64,000 bases of DNA from contig JABANP010000069.1 in assembly GCA_013115135.1 (NCBI GenBank), positions 108,777-172,776 of the forward strand, written 5' to 3'. Position 1 is the stretch's first letter; each line of letters starts with the position of its first letter. The notes under the pieces were generated by a model. That model saw only the letters and a program-made list of their open reading frames with translations. It was not told the DNA's origin and made no database searches. This stretch comes from Perkinsus olseni (Eukaryota; Perkinsozoa; Perkinsida; Perkinsidae). Shown piece after piece: positions 54,601-64,000 of the stretch. The translations under genes and the position numbers were made by a program.

Positions 54601-57600
54601 AGGCCTTCAAGGATGTCTACGGCGAACTCAGTAGAAACAGAGCATACACTGCCATGAATGGTAGCACGGCGAGGAAGTGCAACCTGTCGCAGGACCGCAC
54701 CATGGCCCACGTCCCAAGTGATCGAGAGACTCTAATTCAGATTTTCCAATTTAGTGCAACCGAATTCAGCCTCGAGACAAACGCTCCCGATTTCCCTCAG
54801 TCGCTGTAAGTTTGAACTATCGATTATTCGCCCAACCACATTCGCGAAGAGAAGAAGAATCAGCGAGCGCATCCCGCACCGGTTGGACGGCATGGACCCC
54901 CTACGTGAGCCCTCAACTTCGCGTTCGCCTCTTCCATCGCGTCCGCGCTGAGGCAACCCTCATGCTCTGTCTCCTACAACGCCACACTCGCCAGCCCCCA
55001 GCAGCACCAGAAGTACCTTCTCTAAGACACCCTTCTCCGAAATCTTCAATTCCAACGTCCCCCTCTGTTGCTCAGAATGCCGCAGTTGAGCTCGGACGCG
55101 ACCGATAGCCTCCTCGAGCCGTGTAGCTAAAGGCCAACGGTCAGGGCCGACGTCACTGTGGGGGGAAGTCGCTCCAGCAGCGATATGAACCAGGTGTAGC
55201 AGAAAAGCAATGCATCCCCCTTTCTTATCGGATGCATCATAAGCGAGAGAAAATCGTGAGGAACCCCCTGCTCTAGAGGGTGTGTGTGTTTGGGGTAGGT
55301 TCGATCAGTTACTGCGCAAGAGCTGATACCAAACCAACCTCAAACTCTTTTACATTGCATGTAGAGGGCCCGGTGCGCGAGGGTGTGACTGTGTGGGCGC
55401 ACAACCCTCATGCCCCATAGCACTGGCAGTACTTATTCCTATGGTAATGTTTGGCATCATGGCTCTTATCAGAATCACCATTTTAGCGCTACAGCGATCA
55501 CAGTTGAAGAAATCGGATGAACGCGAAGGCCCAGTACCTCACCTCTTCTCTCGGATGCATCGTGAGCGATTGACAGGCGTTCAGCCCGGGCCCTGGCGTC
55601 GTACTCCAACCGACTCAGAGACAGTACTCGAGCCGTGAGCTGATGGACGCGCTTGGTGAGCGTCAGCTCCTCTCCACTGACCAAGACAGAACTTGGAGCG
55701 ATGCTCACGAACATGAAAATCACGTCTAACAGCACCGCAAGCATCGCATGAAAATAACGCGCGAAACGCGAACACCCGTGAGTGTGAACCACACGAAGCC
55801 AGTGCTAGGCTAGGCTGCGTACTCCCACTGTTCGCTCTGTTACTAAGACCAGAATCCTTCAAGCTGCCTGGTGCGCCAAAGCGTGAGATGGTTGAAGAGG
55901 AGCCGCAATCGGAACCGTGAATTTCCTCAGTGGCTACTTTTCAACCCTTTTTTTCTAGAAAATCCTGAAAAAAAGGATTCTTTAAACTTGCTAAACTGGA
56001 TTTTTTTTTTCGGAAAAATGGATTTTCCGCTCCGCAGACCGCAAGTTCGGCGCTTTTCAACCACATGCAGTACGCCTTCAAAAACTCAAGCCTTACTCTG
56101 ATGCCCCTCCTTGCCTCGCTAAGGCCGCTAGACTCTCCCTAACTTCCTCAACCTCCGCCTGCCTGAACAGGGCCGTCTCTCAGCTGGCCGCTAAGCATTG
56201 ACCTCCCTTCCCACCTTCGCTCGAGCTCCGACTCCAGGCCCACCAGCTGGCTCTGTAGCGATATCCTTTCTGTATCCCACTTCTCCTGTGCTGCGCTCCA
56301 TTCATCAAAAACCTACCCCGGCAACCTTAACTCCTGAGTACCACATTTCCCCCTTCACCTGATGCAGCTTTCCAGCAAGACGCTCCCGCTCTTCCCTCTG
56401 CGCCCTCCGGTCTTCCTCAACCTCCACACATTCGCCTTGCAATCGGTCGATAACAGCCTGGCGATCGTCACACAGTATATGAACTCGCCTTGCCTCCTCC
56501 TCAGCCGTATGCGCCTGAAACAAGACGGTCAACCTTCGTCCACTCCATCATTCCTTGGATACGCAGAGGGGCCTCTGGTCAACAGCTCTGTGCAGCGGTT
56601 GGGGCACGATCACACTGGAAGGACACTGCTAGCTGGAGCTGCAAGGGCGACGGTCAGAAAGAATCGGCTTTCAATCAGGCAACAGATAGCGATTCCCGTC
56701 TCACCCGCGCAGTCAGACTCTTCAGCTCGGCTTGTGATCGGACCAGAAGGTCGTATCTGGCCTGCTCAGCAGTGTGGACTTCCTTACGAAGCTCCGCAAC
56801 CATTTCAGAGTTCTCCACCTGAGGTAATGACGACACTGGAAGCGTTCGACAGATCAATTCCGGGTCGAGTCTAAAATAGACTTTTTCGGTAGATTCCTAT
56901 GGGTCCGCACCAAATCGTACGTCTTTCGGAATGAAGCGAAGCACTAACAGCCTTTCCACAAGCGCCGGATAGATACACCCCCCAAGCGTGCGCTCACCCG
57001 GTCCACTCCCCGCAGGAACTCCTTCACCGGCCACGTCACTTCCAGCTCCTCACACGTCTGGCAGCAGCTGGTCGACTGCGGTGGGTGCTGCCTGAAAGTC
57101 CATTATCCGATCGGATACGCTTAGCCGTCCCTACCTGCTCAGCTCCGCCTCCAAGTCCGCCACGGCCACGTCTCGCTGCCGGATAGCCTCCTTCTCCGCA
57201 AACTTACACCGCTGGATCTCGATGCTCAGTTCCGCTAATTGCCCTATAGGAAATCGGTGAAATAACTCAGGGATTATCAAACGTCCCGACGAACGACCCG
57301 ACTGCCGCCCATTCCCAGCATAGAGCAACATTAACTTTGGAGCACTCCGGAGCTAGACAAGACCATTCAAGTCGGAATATCAGCTAGACCAGAGCCTCAG
57401 GCGCATTAAGCGATCGGACGTCCGTACGCACGACACGACCGTTCTCCCAGTACACGGGGATTCGACACACCCCCGAGCCAAAACGAATGATCGAGATCGA
57501 AATTCCGGCCTCTACGGTCAACGGTGAGTTAAGAAGAGGAGCCCACCTCTCAGATTGTGCAAGGCTTGCTGATCGGCTGGTGGTGTAGATTCTGTATTCG

Positions 57601-60460
57601 CCTGCTTTTGCTGCTGTTTCTCACGACTGGCAGGAAGTTTTCATCTCCTGTTAAAATGGTCGCTATAAACAGCCCACCTCTCCAGCTCCTTAGCGAGTCT
57701 GTCAACCTCTTTCTTCAACACGCTGTTCTCCTCAAGCAGCTCTTCCCCCCGAGGACGAGACGCTTCAGTTTGGACCTGCTGGCCATGCTGTCTGCCTTTA
57801 AGTCCCCGATCTCTCACCCCCGCCTCCGTAGTGCTCCTCTTCATCCGGGCTAGCTCTGCCCGCAAGTCCGCCACTTCCCGCTGATGGTTGACCACCGACC
57901 TCTGCAGAGCTCCTACTTGCCTCCGAGCCGACGCTTCAGCGGAGCGAAGCACTTCGAACTCATTCGCGGCCGCGTCGTTCAGCTCTTGCAGACGATGGAC
58001 CTTGAACAGGATAACAAGTGAGAAACTGGCGCGAGAGAGGCCGAGTTGAATCGTCGAGTAGAATTTCTCAATTGCTATTGATTTTCTGTAAGTGAATAAC
58101 ATGCGGGATGTCACCTTAGAGTACTCCAATGAGCCACCGCATAGTTGTAGGCGTGCAGACTCCACAGCGTGCAAGTTACGCGGCATGAGCGACTGTGACT
58201 TTACTCGGCAGCCCACAGAAAGGCGCACTAGGGGCTCGGCCCGGTGATGAGACCGCCCGAAGGAGTCGCCATTTCGAGATCTCTTCGAGCGTCTGGGCCA
58301 TTAGAGCCTGCCCCCTTTCGAGGCAGGGGCCCTCCACCCACCTCAGCCTGCAATCTAGCCGACTCCGTTAGTAGAGAGTCGAACCTGGTCTGCATGGCTG
58401 CCTGATTCGACGAGAGACTCGACCGAGCAGCAGATGCAACGCTGCCTTGCATTTTGTTCCAGCATCTTCCTCTTCTCCTCCTCCCACTGCGACTTCTCAG
58501 CAGAAACAGCCTCTTTCTCTTCTCTCAGTTTCGCTATAGTCTCATCCTTGCTCTGAAGGACCTGGCAACCTGTGATTACGCACTGCGTCCGCAGGTCCAT
58601 CCTCCTGTCCCCTAGCGCTAGTAATGTTTTTCCCTACTGTACTCATAAAGATGAAGATTGTATCAGTATCACTCTCGTCGGGTTTGAGCGATAACAGAAC
58701 AGCGCGGTCGGAGCATGGATGATTTCTTGAAAGTGTGGTACTGTGAGTGCGTAAGCACACAATCCCCCTGTCCCCTAGCGCTAGTACTACTTGTTCCAAC
58801 TGTATTCATAAAGATGAAGTTTCTATCAGTATAGGTCAGGTTTGGGTGATAACACAAACGCTCGACAGTTCTCGATAGACCCGACCCAAGGAGGCCCCCT
58901 GCAAGCACAGCAAAATAACCCTACCAAAAGTGCTGCTTCGCTCCGCCTGCTATGTTCCAACTTTTCCGCCTGGTAGTGCTGCAATGACACTGAGTTCCTC
59001 TCCAGCAACACCTGGTCACCGGACGACTTATCCTCAGAGTGCTGCGTAGAGGGGCTCAGAAGTCGGCCCCGAGGCGGCGTCCCGGAAACTAACAAGACAC
59101 TCAGACTTCTGCCGACGCAAGGCCTCCGCGATTCTTCCTACCATCGTCTTTTTGAAACAGAAGTTGCCTCAGCTGCTCAATCGTAGCCGCCGATTTGTCC
59201 CTCTCCTGCACCAGCGTCCCTGGTCAGTGACAAACTCATCGCGAGCTGCCCGGAGGTCGGTGGTACCCTCAAGATTCGTCGCTCTGTGCTCGGCCGCCTC
59301 CCTCTCCTCCTCACTGAGCTCAAGCCTCTTTCTGATGGTCTCTAGTTGCTCTCTCAACAACTCCTCTACTGTGCTGTGGGCCATTTCATCTCAGTAAAAC
59401 CCTTGGGAAGCGGAGCTTGTTGGGCAACACTACCCTCGCGCTTCGGAAACACGGGGACGATCCGAACCGCGATACTGGGGTCTGCAAGGAGCTGCGGTAC
59501 ATCCGCACAGACCGAGGTCGCCACTTCCAGGGTGATACGAAAAGCTCTTGTTGAGTATATTCCGCTCAGCGCACTCCGCTGATCCTATCCTGCTTCCATA
59601 AGAAGCTAAGTGGCGGATGATGAGAAGACAGCAGATGGAAGGTTGGATTCCAGATGGCAAAACCCGGGTGCTGTGTTCTCGATCAAGTCTGTCTCTAACG
59701 AACTGATCAGCTCCGGTGTTGTCGCACCTAGATCAGCCCGACTCATCCCGAAGTCTTCAACGACCGCGGCGTTCAACCCTATCCACAGACACGCGGAGAG
59801 AGGTCGTGCTTAGGACTCTCCTCACGGCATTGAGCTCAACCTCATTAACTTACTACAACCAACTCAATCACGGCTCGGAAACAAGCATAACTCATCATGA
59901 CAGCGAGAGAACAGGAAAGATCGTAGCGGGTTGCTCCAGAGATCACAGCCCAGCCAGGCTACACTCACTTCATCATTGGCGACGAGAGGAAATAGGTAGC
60001 GGCCACAGAGAATCTCCTGCCGGTGAAAAATATGCGGGCGTCAAGCTGACGCTTCTGAGCGGAGCGAAGCAGAATGGAAGGAAATCCTTCTTTTTAGAGT
60101 ACAGAGAGTAACTGAGGCAAGGACGGAAAGTCGCGCGCCACGAAATTGGTGCCGAGCCCAACTACGAAGAATCAATGGAGTCCGGCGCGGTCGTGATGAT
60201 GGTGCTAAAGACCGATTGACGGATCAGGCACGACCAAGTATAATCTGAAGGGAGGCAGTGATCAGCCTCGTTGCTTCGCTCCGCCTACCAAAGTTGCACC
60301 ATTTTCAGCAACGACACTGCATCTGGGCCGCGAAGCGAAGCCGAGGAGAAGCTTCGGGCCTTCTCGTATCGTCCTCTGGTGGTCGTAAGATATCCGCGCA
60401 GCGAGAATGGCCCTAACAGCGCGGCAATCGGCACATGAAAAGCGCGCGGCTGCAGCTGAC
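45696..60460 (-). CDS. Coiled-coil part of a giant multi-exon scaffold-like gene
   Basis: Minus-strand exons of 90-350 bp encode heptad-rich Glu/Lys/Arg/Leu helices all along this stretch. Examples: about 59384-59270 (VEELLREQLETIRKRLELSE), about 58565-58450 (DETIAKLREEKEAVSAEKSQ), 58005-57850 and 57740-57660 (ENSVLKKEVDRLAKELERW), 57260-57131, 56850-56700, 56530-56360 (CDDRQAVIDRLQGECVEVEE), 55670-55550, 52740-52350, 51720-51380, 51230-50900, 50020-49870 (KEIERLVESRVQ), 49360-49190, 48660-48440, 47440-47180, 46500-46340 and 46331-46217 (LRVELERLKRQLEVTKAKLE). The exon 45818-45696 then ends the protein at TAG (VTAEVHSLREQEARRAQEEA onward). Donors are GTGAG(T/G) at many exon ends. Likely a centrosomal, cytoskeletal or vesicle-tether scaffold by composition, but long coiled coils do not define a family. 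Whether all exons belong to one gene is unproven; 53000-53600 and 55100-55400 show no exon. Confidence 0.55.
51245..51320 (+). repeat. tRNA-derived SINE-like fragment in an intron of the coiled-coil gene
   Basis: GGTACGATGGTTAGCGGGGA followed after about 20 nt by GGTCCCGGGTTCGATCC resembles A and B boxes of a Pol III unit. Acceptor stems do not pair. The minus-strand ORF of the neighbouring exon runs through it only before the acceptor TACAG, so it is intronic. Confidence 0.35.
58603..58856. repeat. Direct duplication of about 95 bp, two copies 164 bp apart
   Basis: CCTGTCCCCTAGCGCTAGTA, then ACTCATAAAGATGAAG and TATCAGTAT occur at 58603-58700 and again at 58767-58856. A weaker third copy is at about 55386-55475 (CCCCATAGCACTGGCAGTAC). 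The duplications lie in intron/exon borders of the coiled-coil gene, suggesting growth by exon duplication. Confidence 0.7.
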
Positions 60461-62766
60461 CTCCTGCCGGGCCACTTCCCATGGCGTAAAGCCTTCACTA
60501 TTCACACAGCGGAGGGCCTCTAGAGGGAAGCCCGCGGTGAAATGGGGCGAAGAGAGCTGAACGAGGAGGCTGCAGGGGAGAAGAGATCGAAGGTGCGCTA
60601 CCAGAGTCTCAACCTGCTGATGACGATCGTAGAACGCGGCCAGGTGCAGAGGACTTTGCCTGAGGGCGCACGAAAGCATTCGGACCATGAATCGGATGTA
60701 AGCAGCTTCAAAGACGTACTGTGTAAAGATTGTCCTTAAACCACACGATGATTTCCTCGATCTCAAGTTTCCTTCATTTTCGTTAGTCTTAACTCTTCTA
60801 TGTTTTCGCAATAACATAAAACGTTGTATTTTAACATATGCAAACATGCTATTGCGAGTAACAAAAGTTATGTTATTTGCACTAGCATGTCTAAGTTACG
60901 TTACCAAGCATTAGCGAAACTGTGAGTTTTTGCAGAGCCTACGACGTCTCCTCTCGACGAGTATTTCGAGTACCGTTTGATTCGGCAGATTGTTCTGCGG
61001 TATGCACAACTTAATCAACTCAGCGGCAGTACGCAGAGGGTGAGCTATTCCCAGCGAGATCTCGCAAGCAAGCGCAAGATACCCACCCAGAACGATCCTT
61101 GATCAGTAAGACTCTCGGATCGGCGAGGCCGATCAGCAGTCGCGGACTCGAGATCGAGTACCTCATGGCTACTGACAGTGGTACCTGATGACACGACTTG
61201 GTGCTTCGCTCCGCCTCTGACCCAATCACACGTTCGGAGGAGAAGAATACAGTCCAGTTCATACCTCCCGTGCAAGTAAGCAATTCTGAGAAAACTCAGA
61301 ATCGAATCTTGAAATGAGTTGAATAGTTAACCCTAAAATGCGGTTCCAGAAGCGATTCTGGGTCTGTTCGGAATTGGTTTGTTGAACGACTCCAAGGTTC
61401 TGTACTCTCTACAATCTGCTACTTCTCGAGATAGAGCGAACAGGGATTAGAGTGCCCCTGCCCTCACCCGGCCCTCTTCGTCCGCGATGGTTACATCAGC
61501 GCCGGCCTCGACAAGGGCCTCAGCTTCCCTTAGGTTCAAGTAACGTAGAGCGTGCAGTAGGGGCGTCGGGCCCAGAAGGGACAGCGGCACGGGGACCAGC
61601 GATGTGGGAACGGACACAATCTGAATGAAGCTGAGTTCACCAGATGACAGATCGTCACGCACAGCCATAGTGACGACCGTAGCTACCGGAGGTGTGTGGT
61701 GATCCGGATCAGCTATGGGCCCCGGTTGGCCCCCGCATTCCCTCAGCGGAGCATCAACGTCCCCGCCAAAACTGAGAAGGAACCATACAGTTCGCGAGGG
61801 GCTCATCGATCGGCTGATATGGCTGTGTAGAGGAAAGAAGAGAACAGTGACTGAGTTGAATTCAACGGGGTATACCACTGAAGGAATTAACGGACAGGCC
61901 ATAGCAGCAAGAATCGCATTCGGCAAGCTGAAAAGTACATGGCGAAGATGTAGATCTGACGCCAGCCGCCATGACGAGCAAAGACGTGGGGGAGGGTACC
62001 TGTGAGGATTAGAACTGCTCACCTCAGACTATTAACAGCGACAAGTCTGGCAGTGATTCGACGCGTGATGCTAGATGGTGACGACCAAAGCTCGGGGCAC
62101 TGCATGAGCCCGGGAAACGAGCGGCTAAACCCATTGCTGGTCTAGCAGAGCAGCAGACGAAACATGATCGTGTCCATCGCACCACCCAGCGGTTAAGAGA
62201 TCGACACTCACATCCGCTTTGACACTCCCGCAGTTGGAGCACTGCATCCCGATGGAGCACCAGAGCCACATAGAAGACTTCAGGGGGTAACTCCGTCTGC
62301 TGGACTAACACGACGAGTGCCTTCAGCACACCTTCGACGTCCGATGGGAGCCTGCACATCACTTGCCTTCTCGGATGGAAGCATGAACTCACAGTGGTAG
62401 GCCTAGTGATGTGCAGATACCGTCGATCCCGTAGCGACGGATTGCTTCGGACAGAAGGGATCCTGTACTGGTGAGGCAACGCCGAGCGTCCGTGCAGGGC
62501 GACAGCCTGCTTGACAGGAGAGTGTATAACTGAAGTTCAATATAAGGGAGAGTTGATAGGCAGGGACTGGCTACACTGGAAGAGGTTCGAGCAAGCTTGT
62601 GCAGATCGGCCGGGGTAAGAAACGTTCCCATTTCGATGAGGAGCTCCGGACGATCCATTAGAAGGGTTGCGACGATTGACAAGGTTCCGACCCCCACGAA
62701 CTTGGTGGAATCCTGAGAGTATAGATATCGAGTACGATGAAGGGGCTTGACGGTATTTTCGACCAA
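60461..62766 (-). CDS. Ankyrin-repeat N-terminal part of the same gene, exons 1-5
   Basis: Exons that join exactly in phase: 62766-62393, 62351-62212, 61850-61468, 61184-61087 and 60659-60461. Exon 1 starts at ATG 62766 (alternative ATG at 62658) and encodes a helical segment (LLIEMGTFLTPADLHKLART) resembling an F-box-like motif. Exons 2-5 carry ankyrin-type repeats: TVWFLLSFGGDVDAP, TPLLHALRYLNLREAEALVE with AGADVTIADEEGR, VPLSVAMR with LIGLADPRVLLIKDRSG, then QSPLHLAAFYDRHQQVE and VNSEGFTPWEVARQE. Each exon boundary falls inside a repeat. Ankyrin plus long coiled coil is a common adaptor or scaffold architecture. The link to the coiled-coil exons downstream rests on strand, spacing and lack of a stop, not on a verified splice. 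Confidence 0.75.
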
Positions 62767-62798
62767 GAAAAGAAAGAACAGGGGAAAATCACCTAACA

Positions 62799-62871
62799 GC
62801 CCGTCTAGCTCAGTCGGTAGAGCGCAAGGCTCTTAACCTTGTGGTCGTGGGTTCGAGCCCCACGGTGGGTG
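62799..62871 (+). tRNA. trnK-CUU: tRNA-Lys (anticodon CUU)
   Basis: Complete 73-nt cloverleaf without an intron. Acceptor GCCCGTC pairs with GGTGGGT (three G-U pairs). The D-arm is GCTC/GAGC, the anticodon stem CAAGG/CCTTG with loop CTCTTAA (anticodon CTT), and the T-arm GTGGG-TTCGAGC-CCCAC, with discriminator G. A and B boxes (TAGCTCAGTCGG, GGTTCGAGCC) are intact. No CCA is encoded, as expected for a eukaryotic nuclear gene. It is divergent from the ankyrin gene, 32 bp from its ATG. Confidence 0.97.
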
Positions 62872-64000
62872 TCTTATGCAAATGTAGTCACCCTTCGTCG
62901 CCGCGTACCTCAACCGCAGCTCTTCCCTTCCACCTCACCCCAAGCCTGTCCTCCACTACATCCGCAGCTGCGTCTGGCCGCTCCATCATATAAAATTGGG
63001 AGCGGGCGTGAAGCCTCACAGGAAAGCAACTGATACGTTATCGACAACAACCATGTAGCGAAAGAAGTCCGACCATGAAGGTCTGACATCAGACAATACA
63101 GCAGGAACAGTTCGCGAGGATCGGACCCAGCATCAGCCTGCAGCCCAACGCCACGATCGAACACCCAATGTTATTCTGTACGGTGAACAACCTTCACAGG
63201 CTGGGTCATCTTCAAGCAGTCCATTCGATACGGAGTTGCTCGTCATTGCAATACCCTCAGGCGAAGCACCCTATCCAAAGCAACCTCCTTCGGCTTGGTG
63301 ACGACTAGCCCTCAGGAGAGCACCTCAAGGCGAGCTAGACGAAGTAAAGAAAGCCAAAGCACACATAAGGTCAAAAAGAGACCGAGTCGCAACTCTAACT
63401 CCGCCGGCCGCTTCACGCGCGAGAAACATTAAGCTTAGGATTGTATAGATTTCGGGGTAGTCGACGAGGGGTGGTAAACTATGCATCGGAAGATCGGTTT
63501 CTGAAGCAAAGAAATTGCCCTCCTTGGAAAAGAAATTCCAAGATAGTTTGGAGCGGTGCTGGCTGCTCTTCGACCCCCTAGCAGTCTGAGTGTGGGGATC
63601 AACTTAAGCACCGTTACCGGCTAAAGGCGGCAGCCAGTGAAACTGAAAACACCACCGAGTCGCGCACACCACCGCTGTCTCAAGCACGAGATTCAACCGC
63701 TGCCAACCAACTCAGCAAGCTCGTCGTCGGAACACGATCGTGGGTGACGTCTCGAACGATATAATTGTGTGACTTGCCCTGTGGTTCCTGTAAACCCTGA
63801 TCGTCCCGTTCTCCTACTAGGAGACTCCTAGTGGGTACCTGGATGAGAGACGGGCTCTAAGAGAGACCAGTAAGAAACTCCCTATAATGGTAGAACTGTT
63901 CGGGAACACATGAGCATTTCCCATAGCCTGCCGAAAGGCTAGGGAAAAAGGCCTGGGGTCTATTTTATTGAATTCCTGAGAAAGGCTGTCCAAGAATCGA
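62872..64000. other. No gene identified
   Basis: Short open frames only. There is a small hairpin near 63813-63836 (CTCCTACTAGGAGACTCCTAG region) and another near 63926-63945. Nothing assignable. Confidence 0.45.

Noticed and set aside
58542..58908. Separate small proteins in the minus frames around 58.6-58.9 kb
   Set aside because: They arise from the duplicated intron-exon segment and read through probable splice sites.

Overview
This window looks like nuclear DNA of a unicellular eukaryote. The best fit is an alveolate of the Perkinsus type. Real reading frames are cut by many short GT-AG introns whose phases can be matched exactly. There are no bacterial operons or ribosome-binding sites. 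Intergenic space is full of degenerate repeats, and there are lineage-specific families of secreted proteins without a recognisable fold. The genus is inferred from this gene style, not proven.

Layout. 1-2.4 kb: 3' part of a PLP enzyme of the class V aminotransferase/cysteine desulfurase-like family (+). 3.3-8.3 kb: a secreted protein, a TPR protein and a 106-residue basic protein, all on the minus strand. 9.7-17.2 kb: a region bounded by inverted repeats of about 200 bp. It contains a 21-copy, 95-bp minisatellite and a second copy of the secreted protein, and looks like a large, non-autonomous TIR or foldback element. 17.9-18.7 kb: another secreted protein. 21.2-23.8 kb: relics, including a Ty3/gypsy-type integrase C-terminus inside a region of host-like exons. 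23.8-28.8 kb: three minus-strand housekeeping-type genes: an FkbM-family methyltransferase, a probable membrane protein, and a dithiol (CPFC) glutaredoxin whose four exons join in perfect phase.

30.5-44.7 kb: a tandem array of four secreted multidomain proteins (608, about 570, 651 and 471 aa) plus one domain relic, all on the minus strand. They share a repeated module of about 120 residues, centred on a VGP motif and a conserved Cys. They have lysine/arginine-rich linkers and an acidic tail with a Trp-Ser-Pro motif. A degenerate non-LTR retrotransposon sits in one of the duplicated spacers, and the neighbouring spacer preserves the empty site. This array is the most novel-looking system in the window.

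45.7-62.8 kb: about 17 kb of minus-strand exons. They start with ankyrin repeats (five exons joined in phase) and continue as a long series of short coiled-coil exons, probably one giant scaffold gene. A tRNA-Lys(CUU) lies head-to-head with it, only 32 bp from its first ATG. The last 1.1 kb holds nothing I can identify.
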